From WS-2 sp036507005 (GTDB lineage Bacteria > Eisenbacteria > RBG-16-71-46), in NCBI GenBank assembly GCA_036507005.1, contig DASXQT010000080.1:1-64000 (forward strand): 64,000 nucleotides of DNA, in the 5' to 3' direction. Every line of letters begins with the position of its first letter. The first letter of the stretch is position 1. The notes beneath the pieces were generated by a model that saw nothing but the letters and a program-made list of their open reading frames with translations, did no database searches and was not told where the DNA came from. Shown piece after piece: positions 50,933 through 60,033 of the stretch. The position numbers and the translations under genes are program-made.

Positions 50933-53755
50933 ATGCGTCGCATCGCGCTGCTCGCTGCTTTGGGGGTGCTCGCCCTCGGGCTCGGCATCGCTCCCCGCCA
51001 TCTCGCCTCGCGGACCGCGACCAGCCCCTCGTTCGTCCACTTCGAGAGCGCCCACGTCCACCCGGCCGTCCTGACGCCCGCCAAGAACCGGCTGCTGGTC
51101 GTCAACACGCCGGACGGCTACCTGCGCGTGTTCGACGTCGCGAGCGAGGACCACCCGGTCAAGGTGGACGACGTCCCGGTCGGCCTCGAGCCGGTCTCGG
51201 TGGCCTGCCTGAGCGACAGCGAGGCGTGGGTGGTCAACAACCTCTCGGACGACGTGAGCATCGTGAACCTCAACACGCTCCACGTGCGCGCCACGCTGCG
51301 CGTGGGGGACGAGCCCGCCGACGTGGTGTTCGCCAACGGGAACGCGTACGTGAGCGTGTCCCAGGAGGACGTGGTCAAGGTCTACGACCCCGCCACGCTC
51401 GCCCTGCTCCAGACCATCCCGATCAACGGCCGCATGCCGCGGGCGCTTGCGAGGCTCACAGACGGGAGCAAGGTCTACGTGGCGTCCTTCCTGGGCGGGA
51501 ACATGACCACGGTGCTGAGCCCGGCCGAAGTGCCGCCCGACTCCCTGCCGGTCGACCCCGACATGCCGATGGACCCGGGCCTGCCGCCTCCGCCCAACGT
51601 CGGGCTGATCGTCAACCGGATCGGCGCCAACTTGTTCGACATGTACGGCAACCTGTGGACCTCGAAGGTGCCCTACGACCTGTACGACGTGGACGTGGCG
51701 GAGATCCTCACCTCCGACAACTCGATCGCGCGCACCTTCGGCGGCATGAGCAGCACCAACATGGGCCTGGCGGTGAGCCCGACGAACGGCCGCATCGCGC
51801 TGAGCGGCACCGAGTCGCGCAACATCTTCCGCTTCGAGCCGCGGGTCACGGGCTACCTGGTTGAGACCGTGATCTCGTTCGTCAGCCAGTCGACCGGGAT
51901 CGTCTCGCAACGCCGGCTCGACCCGCACATCAACTACGACGTGGTGCCGGGGACCCAGGCCGAGGCCGACTCGGCGATCGGGATCCCGACCGGGCTCGCG
52001 TACTCCGGGGACGGGCTCAAGGCCTACGTCACCTCGTTCGCGACCAACAAGCTCGCGGTCGTGAACCCCGGGGGCGGCACGTTCTCCTCGGTGGTGGCGC
52101 GCGTGCCCACGGTGGCGGGCCCGACCGGCATCGTCGTGGACGACGCGCGCCACCGCCTCTACGTGGTGGGCCGCTTCCACAACCAGCTCGAGACCATCCA
52201 GGCCGACTCGCTCAAGGCCCTCCACGTCGCGAAGATCGGCTTCGATCCCACGCCCGACGCGATCGTGAACGGGCGCAAGTTCCTCTACAACGGCTCGACC
52301 TCGGGCCACGGCGACCAGGCGTGCGCCACCTGCCACCTGTTCGGGGACTCCGACTTCGAGTCCTGGGACCTCGGCAATCCGTTCGGCGCCTACGTGCCCG
52401 CGCCCAATCCCAACCCGCACGGCCTCGAGGGTTTCCATCCCATGAAGGGGCCGATGTTCACCCAGTCCCTCAAGGGCCTCGGGGGCACCGAGCCGCTCCA
52501 CTGGCGCGGTGACCGCGTGAACCTGACGGCGTTCAACGGCGCCTTCGCGTCCCTCCAGGGCCGCGCCGACGTGCTCGCGGACAGCGAGATGGCGGCGCTC
52601 GGCGAGTTCGTGATGCCGCTCACCTATCCGCCCAATCCGAACGAGAACCTGGACCGCACCCTGCCGGATGCGCCTCCCGGCTCGCCGAGCGCGCTGCGCG
52701 GGCAGGACTTCTTCTTCAACTTCCCGCTCGACTCGACCGGGCGCACGTGCAACTCGTGCCATACGGCGACCGCCTTCGGCCCGGGGACCAACCACGAGAT
52801 GGTGGCGGGCGACAGCATCGGCGAGGATCAGGACCTCAAGGTTCCGCAGCTCCGGAACCTCTACAAGAAGATCGGGTTCAGCGACCAGCCCAGCGTGACC
52901 AACAAGCGCGGGTTCGGGCTCCTGCACGACGGCTCGATGGACAACCTCGCCAACCTGCTGCGCAGCGGCCACACGCTGCCCTTCAGCTTCGGCGCCACGC
53001 CCGAGAGCGCCGACGCCAACCGCGCCGACCTCGAGGCGTACCTCCTGAGCTTCGACACCGGCATCGCGCCCGCGGTCGGCTACCAGCTCACCTTCGACGG
53101 AGCCAACAACTCCGACCCCACGGCGCTCGCGCGCCTCGACACGCTGCGCGGCCAGGCCGCGGCCGGGAACTGCGACCTGATCGCCAAGGGCCGCGTGAAC
53201 GGCCAGGCGCGCGGCTGGGTCTACCAGGGCTCGGACCTGTGGAAGGCCGACAAGGCGGCGGAATCCGATCTCGCCACCGCGTCGCTGGTCGCGCTCGCCG
53301 GGCTCGGCAGCGAGGTCACGGTGAGCGGCGTCCCGCCCGGCAGTGGTTCGCGCATGGGCATCGACCGCGACTGCGACAGCTACCTCGACGGCGACGAGCG
53401 CGACGCCAACAGCAACCCCGGCGATCCCAACTCGACCCCGCTCAACGTGGGGGTCGAGCCCGGCCCGGCGCGCGGCGACTTCGCCCTGCGCGCGATCAAG
53501 CCCAATCCGTTCCGCGGCGCGCTCGAGGTGGCGTTCACGCTCGGCCGGCGCGGCCCGGTGGACCTCGCGATCTACGACGTGATGGGCCGCGAGGTGCGTG
53601 CGGTCGCGCGCGGCGCGTGGCTCGAGGCCGGCCCGCAGAGCCTCACCTGGGACGGCCGCGACCGCGGCGGGCGCGCGGCGGGAGCGGGGCTCTACTTCGT
53701 GCGGCTCAGGACCGAGCGCGCCACCTGGATGCGCCCGGTGGTGCGGGTGCGCTGA
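50933..53755 (+). CDS. Exported YVTN-propeller/di-haem cytochrome c protein with FlgD-like C-terminus (copy 1)
   Basis: The 940-residue protein has an N-terminal signal (RIALLAALGVLALGLGIAPR), a YVTN-like propeller (~35-440: NRLLVVNTPDGYLRVFDVAS; RLYVVGRFHNQLETIQADSL), and a cytochrome-c-peroxidase/MauG-like part with two CxxCH haem sites, C464-A-T-C-H and C606-N-S-C-H. A conserved C-terminal region carries GSRMGIDRDCDSYLDGDE, a Ca-loop-like stretch, then a FlgD-like module (KPNPFRGALEVAFTLGRRG; GRAAGAGLYFVRLRTERATW). It probably transfers electrons or reduces peroxide at the cell surface. ATG 50933 follows GGGAGA. A paralogue lies at 54690. Confidence 0.88.
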   Translation: MRRIALLAALGVLALGLGIAPRHLASRTATSPSFVHFESAHVHPAVLTPAKNRLLVVNTPDGYLRVFDVASEDHPVKVDDVPVGLEPVSVACLSDSEAWVVNNLSDDVSIVNLNTLHVRATLRVGDEPADVVFANGNAYVSVSQEDVVKVYDPATLALLQTIPINGRMPRALARLTDGSKVYVASFLGGNMTTVLSPAEVPPDSLPVDPDMPMDPGLPPPPNVGLIVNRIGANLFDMYGNLWTSKVPYDLYDVDVAEILTSDNSIARTFGGMSSTNMGLAVSPTNGRIALSGTESRNIFRFEPRVTGYLVETVISFVSQSTGIVSQRRLDPHINYDVVPGTQAEADSAIGIPTGLAYSGDGLKAYVTSFATNKLAVVNPGGGTFSSVVARVPTVAGPTGIVVDDARHRLYVVGRFHNQLETIQADSLKALHVAKIGFDPTPDAIVNGRKFLYNGSTSGHGDQACATCHLFGDSDFESWDLGNPFGAYVPAPNPNPHGLEGFHPMKGPMFTQSLKGLGGTEPLHWRGDRVNLTAFNGAFASLQGRADVLADSEMAALGEFVMPLTYPPNPNENLDRTLPDAPPGSPSALRGQDFFFNFPLDSTGRTCNSCHTATAFGPGTNHEMVAGDSIGEDQDLKVPQLRNLYKKIGFSDQPSVTNKRGFGLLHDGSMDNLANLLRSGHTLPFSFGATPESADANRADLEAYLLSFDTGIAPAVGYQLTFDGANNSDPTALARLDTLRGQAAAGNCDLIAKGRVNGQARGWVYQGSDLWKADKAAESDLATASLVALAGLGSEVTVSGVPPGSGSRMGIDRDCDSYLDGDERDANSNPGDPNSTPLNVGVEPGPARGDFALRAIKPNPFRGALEVAFTLGRRGPVDLAIYDVMGREVRAVARGAWLEAGPQSLTWDGRDRGGRAAGAGLYFVRLRTERATWMRPVVRVR

Positions 53756-53790
53756 TCTTTCTTCCCACGGCGCGGCCCCTTGCCGCGCGC

Positions 53791-53830
53791 GACCGCCCGG
53801 GAGCGTCTCGCACCCGGGCGGTCCGCTTTT
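53791..53830 (+). terminator. Intrinsic terminator between convergent genes
   Basis: A perfect 11-bp GC stem, GACCGCCCGGG (53791-53801) and CCCGGGCGGTC (53813-53823), with an 11-base loop is followed by CGCTTTT. It lies 36 bases after the di-haem gene and just before the convergent aquaporin stop. Confidence 0.8.
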
Positions 53831-53837
53831 GGCGCCG

Positions 53838-54473
53838 CTACGCCCCCGACTCCTGCATCTCGAACACGCGCGACGCGGCCACCGCCCCGAGGATCGGGCC
53901 GACGACGTAGAACCACGCGTTCGCGAGCGACCCCTTGGCCACGACCGCGGCGACCAGGATGGGTCCCAGTCCCACGGCCGGGTTGAATGCGCCGCCCGAG
54001 GCCGGACCGCCCGCGAAGGCGCCGGCCGTGATGGTGAAGCCGATCGCGAGGCCGAAATACGAGTTCCCGGCGGTGCGCTTCGAGGTCGCGACGTTGAGCA
54101 CCACGAGGCAGAGCGCGAACGTGTAGAAGAACTCGACCGCCAGGACCTGGAAGATCGTGGAGGTCGGAGCGGGCGCGGGAGCGAACGGGTTGCCGAGCAC
54201 CCAGTCGCCTACCACGGCGGCCGCGACCGCGCCCGCGAGCTGCGCGACGAAGTACGGTACGAGGTCCGGGCCCGGGAGCTTTCGGCACAGCAGCGCGGCG
54301 ATCGAGACCGCGGGGTTGTAGTGGGCGCCGGAGATGGGTCCGCCCATGTAGACCATCACCATGAGCGCCGCGCCGATCGCGACCGGAGCGAACGGCGAGC
54401 CCGCGCCGGCCGTGAGGCAGACGGTGAGGACGAGGAAGAACGTCCCGATGAACTCGGTCACGTATCTCTTCAT
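53838..54473 (-). CDS. MIP-family channel (aquaporin/glycerol facilitator)
   Basis: The 211-residue protein has six transmembrane segments and both NPA boxes (SGAHYNPAVS; SGGAFNPAVGLG). The N-terminus is KRYVTEFIGTFFLVLTVCLT. The short loops and residues near the second NPA fit a water-type channel more than a glycerol facilitator, but selectivity is not certain. ATG 54473 follows GGAGG; a start four codons earlier would leave no ribosome site. It sits between two paralogous di-haem genes of opposite strand. Confidence 0.92.
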   Translation of the reverse strand: MKRYVTEFIGTFFLVLTVCLTAGAGSPFAPVAIGAALMVMVYMGGPISGAHYNPAVSIAALLCRKLPGPDLVPYFVAQLAGAVAAAVVGDWVLGNPFAPAPAPTSTIFQVLAVEFFYTFALCLVVLNVATSKRTAGNSYFGLAIGFTITAGAFAGGPASGGAFNPAVGLGPILVAAVVAKGSLANAWFYVVGPILGAVAASRVFEMQESGA

Positions 54474-54689
54474 GGCGACCTCCACGAGGGTCCACGGCGA
54501 TCGACGCCGTCGCGCCGCCGCCCGCGCCGCGCTCGGGCGGCACCGTGTGGGGCGGCAGGGTAGCCGCGCAGCCCGGCTCCCTCAAACGCGATGCCCGGCG
54601 CCCAGCCCGTGATATCCTTCTCGGGCTGACACGTGGCTGAGCCACGGACTTGGCCGCGACGTTTCCCCCAACGCCTGCGAGGTCAAAGC

Positions 54690-57500
54690 ATGCGTCGTCT
54701 CTTCCCCGTCCTCGCCGCCGCCCTCCTGGTCGCCGGGATCGCGTCCGTTCCCCGCCACCTCGAATCGCGCGCCGCCGTCGCACCCGACTTCGCCCACTTC
54801 GAGAGCGCGCACGTCCATCCCGCCGCCCTCACGCCCAGCGGCGACCGGCTGCTGGTGGTGAACACCTCCGACGGCAGGCTCGCGGTGTTCGACGTGACCG
54901 GCGCGCACCCGGTCCGCACCGCCGAGATCGCGGTGGGCCTCGAGCCGGTCTCGGTCGCGGCCGCGAGCGACAGCGAGGCGTGGGTCGTGAACCAGCTCTC
55001 GGACGACGTGAGCATCGTCGACCTCGAGACCCTCCACGTGCGCGCCACGCTGCGCGTGCGGGACGAGCCCGCCGACGTGGTGTTCGCCAACGGCGATGCC
55101 TACGTGAGCGTCTCCCAGGCCGACGTGGTGCGCGTGTACGATCCCAAGACGCTCGCGCTCCTCGCCACGATCCCGATCGACAGCCGCATGCCGCGCGCCC
55201 TGGCGAAGAGCGCCGACGGGACGCGGGTCTTCGTCACCGGCTTCCACGCCGGCAACCGCACGTCGGTGCTGTCCGAGGCCGAGGCCGGTGACTCGCTGCC
55301 GCCCCCCAACCCGCCCAGGAGCCCGAGCCTGCCGCCCGCCCCCAAGGTGGGGCTCATCATCCAGCAGCTCGCGAACGGCAACTGGGTCGACGAGACCGGC
55401 CGCCTGTGGAGCGCCAAGGCGCGCTACACCGTGCTGGACGCCGACCTGAGCGAGATCTCCACCGCGACCCGCTCCGTGTCCCGCACCTTCGGGGGCATCG
55501 GCACGGTGAACTTCGCGCTCGCCGCGAGCGCGTCGGGCACGGTGGCCGTGACCGCGACCGAGGCGCGCAACCTCACGCGCTTCGAGCCCAACGTGCGGGG
55601 CCACATGGTGGACACGCGCGCGGCCTACGTCGCGAGCGGCGGGACCGTGACGCTCAGCAACCTCGACCCGCACGTCGACTACGCGATCACGCCCGGGCCG
55701 CAGAGCGAGCGCGATTCCGCGATCGGGATCCCGAGCGGCGCCGCCTGGTCGGCCGACGGCCGGCGCCTCTACGTGACCTCGCTCGCGAGCGACAAGATCG
55801 CGGTGCTCGATCCCGCTCAGCCCAACGTGGTGCTGGCGCGCGTGCCCGTGGTGGCCGGGCCGACCGGGATCGTCGCCGACGACGCGCGCGGGCGACTCTA
55901 CGTGGTGGGCCGGTTCCACAACCAGCTCCAGACCCTGTCGAGCGCAGACTTCTCGCAGATCGGGCTCGCCTCGATCGGCTTCGATCCCACGCCCGACGCG
56001 ATCGTGAACGGCCGGAAGTTCTTCTACGGCGGCTTCACCTCGGGCCACGGCGATCAGGCGTGCGCCACCTGCCACCTGTTCGGCGACTTCGACAACATCG
56101 CCTGGGACCTCGGCAACCCGCAGGGCACGATGCAGCCCGTCAACACCACCGGGCAGCAGGACCCGCTCATCCAGTCGAGCGTCCATCCGATGAAGGGGCC
56201 GATGACCACGCAGAGCCTGCGCGGGCTCCCGCCCACGGGCATGTTCCACTGGCGCGCCGACCGGCTGAACCTCGACGCGTTCAACCCGGCGTTCGTGAAC
56301 CTGATGGGGCGCGCGGGCGCGCTCGCCGACAGCGAGATGGCGGCGTTCGACGACTTCGTGCTGCCGCTCGCCTACCCGCCCAACCCGAACCAGTTCCTCG
56401 ATCGCACGCTGCCGGGCGACGCCGGGGCTTCCGCCACGCCCAGCGCCAAGCGCGGGCAGAGCTTCTTCATGACCGTGGCGGTGGACGGGGGCGCGCTCAC
56501 CTGCAACCAGTGCCACGGAGCGGGGAGCTTCGGGCCCGGGACCAACGGCCAGATCATCGATCGCTTCGCGCTCCAGGAGGCGCAGGACATGAAGGTCCCG
56601 CAGCTCCGAAACATGTACAAGAAGACCGGCTTCACCGATCAGCCCGGGGCCGTGAACAAGCGGGGCTTCGGATTCACGCACAACGGCGCGGTCGACAATC
56701 TCTTCGACTTCCTCCAGTTCCCGGGCTTCAACTTCGGCAGCCCGCAGTCCGCGGCCGACGCCAAGCGGCGCGACGTCGAACAGTTCCTGCTGTGCTTCGA
56801 CACCGGGATCGCCCCCGCGGTGGGCTGCGAGGTCACGTTCGCGGGCGCGAACGACTCCGATCCCACGCTGGTCGCGCGCCTCGACACGCTGGCCGGGCAG
56901 GCCGGCCTCGGCTATTGCGACCTGGTGGCGAAGGGCCGCGTGAGCGGCCAGCCGCGCGGCTGGCTCTACGTGGGCGGAGGGATGTGGCGCCCGGACAAGC
57001 AGGCCGAGGGCGACATCGCGACCGCGACGCTGCGCGCGCTGGGCGGGCCGGGGAGCGAGGTCACGGTGCGCGGCGTGCCGCCCGGCAGCGGCACGCGCAT
57101 GGGGCTCGACCGCGACCGCGACGGCTACAGAGATGGCGACGAGCTGGACGCGGGCAGCGACCCCGGCAACCCGCGCTCCACGCCCGCCAACGTGGCGGTC
57201 GAGCCGGCGGCCGCGCGCGAGGAGTTCGCGCTGCGGTCGATCGGGCCCAACCCGTTCCGATCCGGGCTCGAGGTGGCGTTCACACTCGGCCGCGCCGGCG
57301 CGGTGGACCTCGCGGTGTACGACGCGCTCGGGCGCGAGGTGCGCGCCGTGGCGCGCGGGATGCGCTTCGACGCCGGGCCGCAGAGCCTGGCCTGGGACGG
57401 CCGCGACGCGCGCGGGAGGGAGGCGGGCGCGGGCATCTACTTCGTGCGGCTCAGGACCGAGCGCGCGACCTGGACGCGCGTGGTGATGCGGGTGAGGTAG
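54690..57500 (+). CDS. Exported YVTN-propeller/di-haem cytochrome c protein with FlgD-like C-terminus (copy 2)
   Basis: The 936-residue protein is a close paralogue of the 50933 gene along its whole length: signal FPVLAAALLVAGIASVPRHL, propeller (DRLLVVNTSDGRLAVFDVTG; RLYVVGRFHNQLQTL), haem sites C458-A-T-C-H and C605-N-Q-C-H, RGVPPGSGTRMGLDRDRDGY and a FlgD-like end (GPNPFRSGLEVAFTLGRAG; AGAGIYFVRLRTERATWTR). Electron transfer or peroxidase-like activity is likely; whether the two copies differ in ligand is not clear. ATG 54690 aligns with copy 1. Confidence 0.88.
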   Translation: MRRLFPVLAAALLVAGIASVPRHLESRAAVAPDFAHFESAHVHPAALTPSGDRLLVVNTSDGRLAVFDVTGAHPVRTAEIAVGLEPVSVAAASDSEAWVVNQLSDDVSIVDLETLHVRATLRVRDEPADVVFANGDAYVSVSQADVVRVYDPKTLALLATIPIDSRMPRALAKSADGTRVFVTGFHAGNRTSVLSEAEAGDSLPPPNPPRSPSLPPAPKVGLIIQQLANGNWVDETGRLWSAKARYTVLDADLSEISTATRSVSRTFGGIGTVNFALAASASGTVAVTATEARNLTRFEPNVRGHMVDTRAAYVASGGTVTLSNLDPHVDYAITPGPQSERDSAIGIPSGAAWSADGRRLYVTSLASDKIAVLDPAQPNVVLARVPVVAGPTGIVADDARGRLYVVGRFHNQLQTLSSADFSQIGLASIGFDPTPDAIVNGRKFFYGGFTSGHGDQACATCHLFGDFDNIAWDLGNPQGTMQPVNTTGQQDPLIQSSVHPMKGPMTTQSLRGLPPTGMFHWRADRLNLDAFNPAFVNLMGRAGALADSEMAAFDDFVLPLAYPPNPNQFLDRTLPGDAGASATPSAKRGQSFFMTVAVDGGALTCNQCHGAGSFGPGTNGQIIDRFALQEAQDMKVPQLRNMYKKTGFTDQPGAVNKRGFGFTHNGAVDNLFDFLQFPGFNFGSPQSAADAKRRDVEQFLLCFDTGIAPAVGCEVTFAGANDSDPTLVARLDTLAGQAGLGYCDLVAKGRVSGQPRGWLYVGGGMWRPDKQAEGDIATATLRALGGPGSEVTVRGVPPGSGTRMGLDRDRDGYRDGDELDAGSDPGNPRSTPANVAVEPAAAREEFALRSIGPNPFRSGLEVAFTLGRAGAVDLAVYDALGREVRAVARGMRFDAGPQSLAWDGRDARGREAGAGIYFVRLRTERATWTRVVMRVR

Positions 57501-57677
57501 GAGCGCCCGCCGGGCGGTTTGACTCCACTCACTCCGTTCCGTGCCCCCAAACCCGCGCGTCAATTCGTCACGGGCGCGGCGAATTGCCTTGACGTTCGGA
57601 CAGGCGTTCCCGAGACTTCGACCACCCCCTCATAGCTGAGCCGCGTCCGCTGTGCCGCCCTCGCCAAGGAGCCGCCC

Positions 57678-58412
57678 ATGCGATTCCGCTTCGGTGCCGC
57701 TCGTCCGGTTCGACTCGTCGCATTGCTGTTGATCGCCACCGCCCTCGCTCTTTCGAGCCAGCTCGCCCTGCCGCGCACCTACACCGCCGCGGGCGGGCCC
57801 GGAGGCACCCCCGATTTCGCAGGGAATCCGCCCTACAATCGCGATTGCAGCAGCTGTCACAACGGGGAGAAGACGGGGGTCCTCCGCGTCGTCGACGCCG
57901 ACCACAACCCGATCCCGACGTCCTACGTGCCCGGACAGAAGTACAGTTGGGTCGTGGAGCTCGGAGACGCCGATGCCGCCAAGGTACGGTGGGGATACGA
58001 GCTGACCATCATGTGGGACTGCGGCAACCCGGAGCTCGCGAACCAGACCGCGGGCACGCTTGCGCCCGGGGACGACTATTCCAACCTGAAGGACGGAGTG
58101 ATCGGGAACCCGCCGCAGCCGGATCCGAGCCGGAAGTTCCTCACCCACTATGGCGTGCGCGCGGGGGACTCGCACGTGGACGGAACGTTCGGCGGGCAGA
58201 GCCAGGGCGCGCACTGGCCGTTCAGCTGGACGGCGCCCGAGAAGACCGACCCGCCGTGCGGGGTCAAGATCTATCTCGTCGGCGTCTCGGCCGACGGGGA
58301 CAGCACCGCCCGCAACGACAACTCGTTCGCGGCCACCTTCCCGCTCTCGGTCAACAACCCGACTGCGGCGCGGCGCTCGACATGGGGCTGGGTCAAGAAG
58401 CTCTGGCGCTGA
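57678..58412 (+). CDS. Exported mono-haem, choice-of-anchor V (reelin-like) protein with W-G-x-x-K tail
   Basis: The 244-residue protein has a signal segment (LVALLLIATALALSSQLALP), one haem or metal motif C-S-S-C-H in NPPYNRDCSSCHNGE, then a reelin-like beta domain (YVPGQKYSWVVELGDADAAK; YELTIMWDC) as in choice-of-anchor V proteins. That family is defined by varying C-terminal anchors in different lineages. Here the end is STWGWVKKLWR, matching the tail of three other exported proteins in the window. ATG 57678 follows AAGGAG. It may bind haem at the surface. Confidence 0.82.
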   Translation: MRFRFGAARPVRLVALLLIATALALSSQLALPRTYTAAGGPGGTPDFAGNPPYNRDCSSCHNGEKTGVLRVVDADHNPIPTSYVPGQKYSWVVELGDADAAKVRWGYELTIMWDCGNPELANQTAGTLAPGDDYSNLKDGVIGNPPQPDPSRKFLTHYGVRAGDSHVDGTFGGQSQGAHWPFSWTAPEKTDPPCGVKIYLVGVSADGDSTARNDNSFAATFPLSVNNPTAARRSTWGWVKKLWR

Positions 58413-58469
58413 CGCGAACCGGCCAGGAGCCCGCCGCCGAGCGCGACGGGCTCGGCCGGGACTGAGAGG

Positions 58470-59147
58470 CTACTTCCCCTCGCCCTGCCGCCCCGGCTTC
58501 CCCCACAGCTCGGTGAGCCGCCGGTCGCGGCCGCAGCCGAAGCGGTAACCGTGGTATCGCACCGGGTCCTTCTTGTAGAAGTCCTGGTGGTACTCCTCGG
58601 CGGGCCAGAACTCCGTCGCGGCCACAATCCTGGTCACGATCGGCTTCTTGAAGCGATGGGGCGTGCTCTCGATCTGGCGCTTGGATTCCTCCGCGAGGCG
58701 CTTCTGGGTCGCGTCGTGGTAGAAGATCTCGGAGCGGTACTCGGGGCCGCGGTCGCAGAACTGGCCGCCCGTGTCGGTGGGATCCACGTTGTGCCAGAAG
58801 TAGTCGAGGAGCTGCGCGTACGTGATCTGCCGCGGGTCGTAGGTGATCTGCACCGACTCGGCGTGGCCCGTGGTCTTGGACGACACCTGGTCGTAGGTGG
58901 GGTTGCGCTCCGGTCCGCCGGTGTAACCCGAGATCACGGAGACGACGCCCGGCAATCCCTCGAACGCGGTCTCCATGCACCAGAAGCAGCCGCCCGCGAA
59001 GGTGGCTTTCTCGGTGGTGGCCGCCGTGCTCGTGCCCGGAGCGGCGCCCGCGGGACCGGTGCCCTTCGCGGGGCCGGCGCCCGCGGCGTGGGCGACGGCG
59101 AAGCTCGAGTGGATCAGCAGCGCGGACAGCAGGGTGGGGATTCGCAT
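58470..59147 (-). CDS. msrA: Exported peptide methionine sulfoxide reductase MsrA (copy 1)
   Basis: The 225-residue protein has a signal peptide (TLLSALLIHSSFAVAHAAG), a Gly/Ala/Thr linker and the MsrA core with catalytic Cys in GGCFWCMETAFEGLPGV, plus GYTGGPERNPTYDQVSSKTT, FWHNVDPTDTGGQFCDRG and YRSEIFYHD. It reduces methionine-S-sulfoxide in periplasmic or surface proteins using an exported thiol donor. No MsrB is fused. Start ATG 59147 has GGAGG upstream. A paralogue lies at 62565. Confidence 0.93.
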   Translation of the reverse strand: MRIPTLLSALLIHSSFAVAHAAGAGPAKGTGPAGAAPGTSTAATTEKATFAGGCFWCMETAFEGLPGVVSVISGYTGGPERNPTYDQVSSKTTGHAESVQITYDPRQITYAQLLDYFWHNVDPTDTGGQFCDRGPEYRSEIFYHDATQKRLAEESKRQIESTPHRFKKPIVTRIVAATEFWPAEEYHQDFYKKDPVRYHGYRFGCGRDRRLTELWGKPGRQGEGK

Positions 59148-59374
59148 TCTGGCGGGACCTCCGGCGGGTGACATTCTCTTGTCTTTCACGGGGGCGGCCT
59201 CGCCAGCATGACGCATCGCGTGCGCGCGCGTGACAGGAAAAATGCGCCCTCGCTGGATGCCCCGCCGGCTTCTCAACCGCGGGCGCGCGCGGGCCGATAA
59301 CCCGGCCGCGGACGCCCGCGAACGCCCGCCGCGTCCGCGAGCCGCGGGGCGAGTGCCAACCGGAGGGCCGGAGG

Positions 59375-59935
59375 ATGGACCGCTATCAGCTGGAGCAGGT
59401 GATCAACGCGCAGCTCGATCCCGGCGAGGGCCTGCTGTGGAGCGGCGCCCCGAGCCCCGAGCGTCTCGCGCTCTCCGCCCTGCCCGCCGCGGTCTTCGGC
59501 ATCCCGTTCACCGGCTTCGCGGCGTTCTGGATCTACATGGCGTACACGATGACCTCGCGATCCCCGGGCCTCGGCGGCGCGTGGGTGCTGTTCCCGCTCT
59601 TCGGCCTGCCCTTCCTCCTGATCGGGCTCGGGATCCTCACCGCGCCGCTCTGGGCGTACCTCGGCGCGGGGCGCACGGCCTACGCGGTGACGAACCGGCG
59701 CGCGCTCATCATCTCGCGCGTCCTCTCCATCAACGTGAAGTCGTTCACCCACGACGAGATCCACGACCTGCAGCACGTGGAGCGCGGGGACGGCTCGGGC
59801 GACCTCTACTTCGCGAGCCGGGCGGTCCCCACGCGGCGCGGAACGCTGATGCAGAGGATCGGCTTCGTAGGGATCCCCGACGTCCGCAGCGTCGAGCAGC
59901 TGATCCGCAGCCGCCTCCAGCAGGACGCGGCGTAA
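59375..59935 (+). CDS. PH-like membrane protein (bacterial PH domain)
   Basis: The 186-residue protein has two hydrophobic segments (ALPAAVFGIPFTGFAAFWIY; WVLFPLFGLPFLLIGLGILT) and then a PH-like fold: AYAVTNRRALIISRVLSINV, KSFTHDEIHDLQHVERGDGS, GDLYFASRAV, GIPDVRSVEQLIRSRLQ. This is the pattern of bacterial bPH proteins with unknown ligands. ATG 59375 lies directly after GGAGG. Confidence 0.78.
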   Translation: MDRYQLEQVINAQLDPGEGLLWSGAPSPERLALSALPAAVFGIPFTGFAAFWIYMAYTMTSRSPGLGGAWVLFPLFGLPFLLIGLGILTAPLWAYLGAGRTAYAVTNRRALIISRVLSINVKSFTHDEIHDLQHVERGDGSGDLYFASRAVPTRRGTLMQRIGFVGIPDVRSVEQLIRSRLQQDAA

Positions 59936-60033
59936 CGCCCGCCGCGGCCGGGCCGAGGCGCATCGCTGGGTCGGCGGTCTTCCCCACACCCCGGAATCAG
60001 TCCCACGCGGCCTCGGACCGATTGCAATCAAGT

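Noticed and set aside
57501..57519. CGCCCG/CGGGCG hairpin after the second di-haem gene as a terminator
   Set aside because: Loop would be one base or the stem only four pairs, with just three T residues; too weak to call.
54582..57563. 993-codon minus-strand frame
   Set aside because: Antisense shadow of the second di-haem gene, which has CxxCH sites and a signal peptide.
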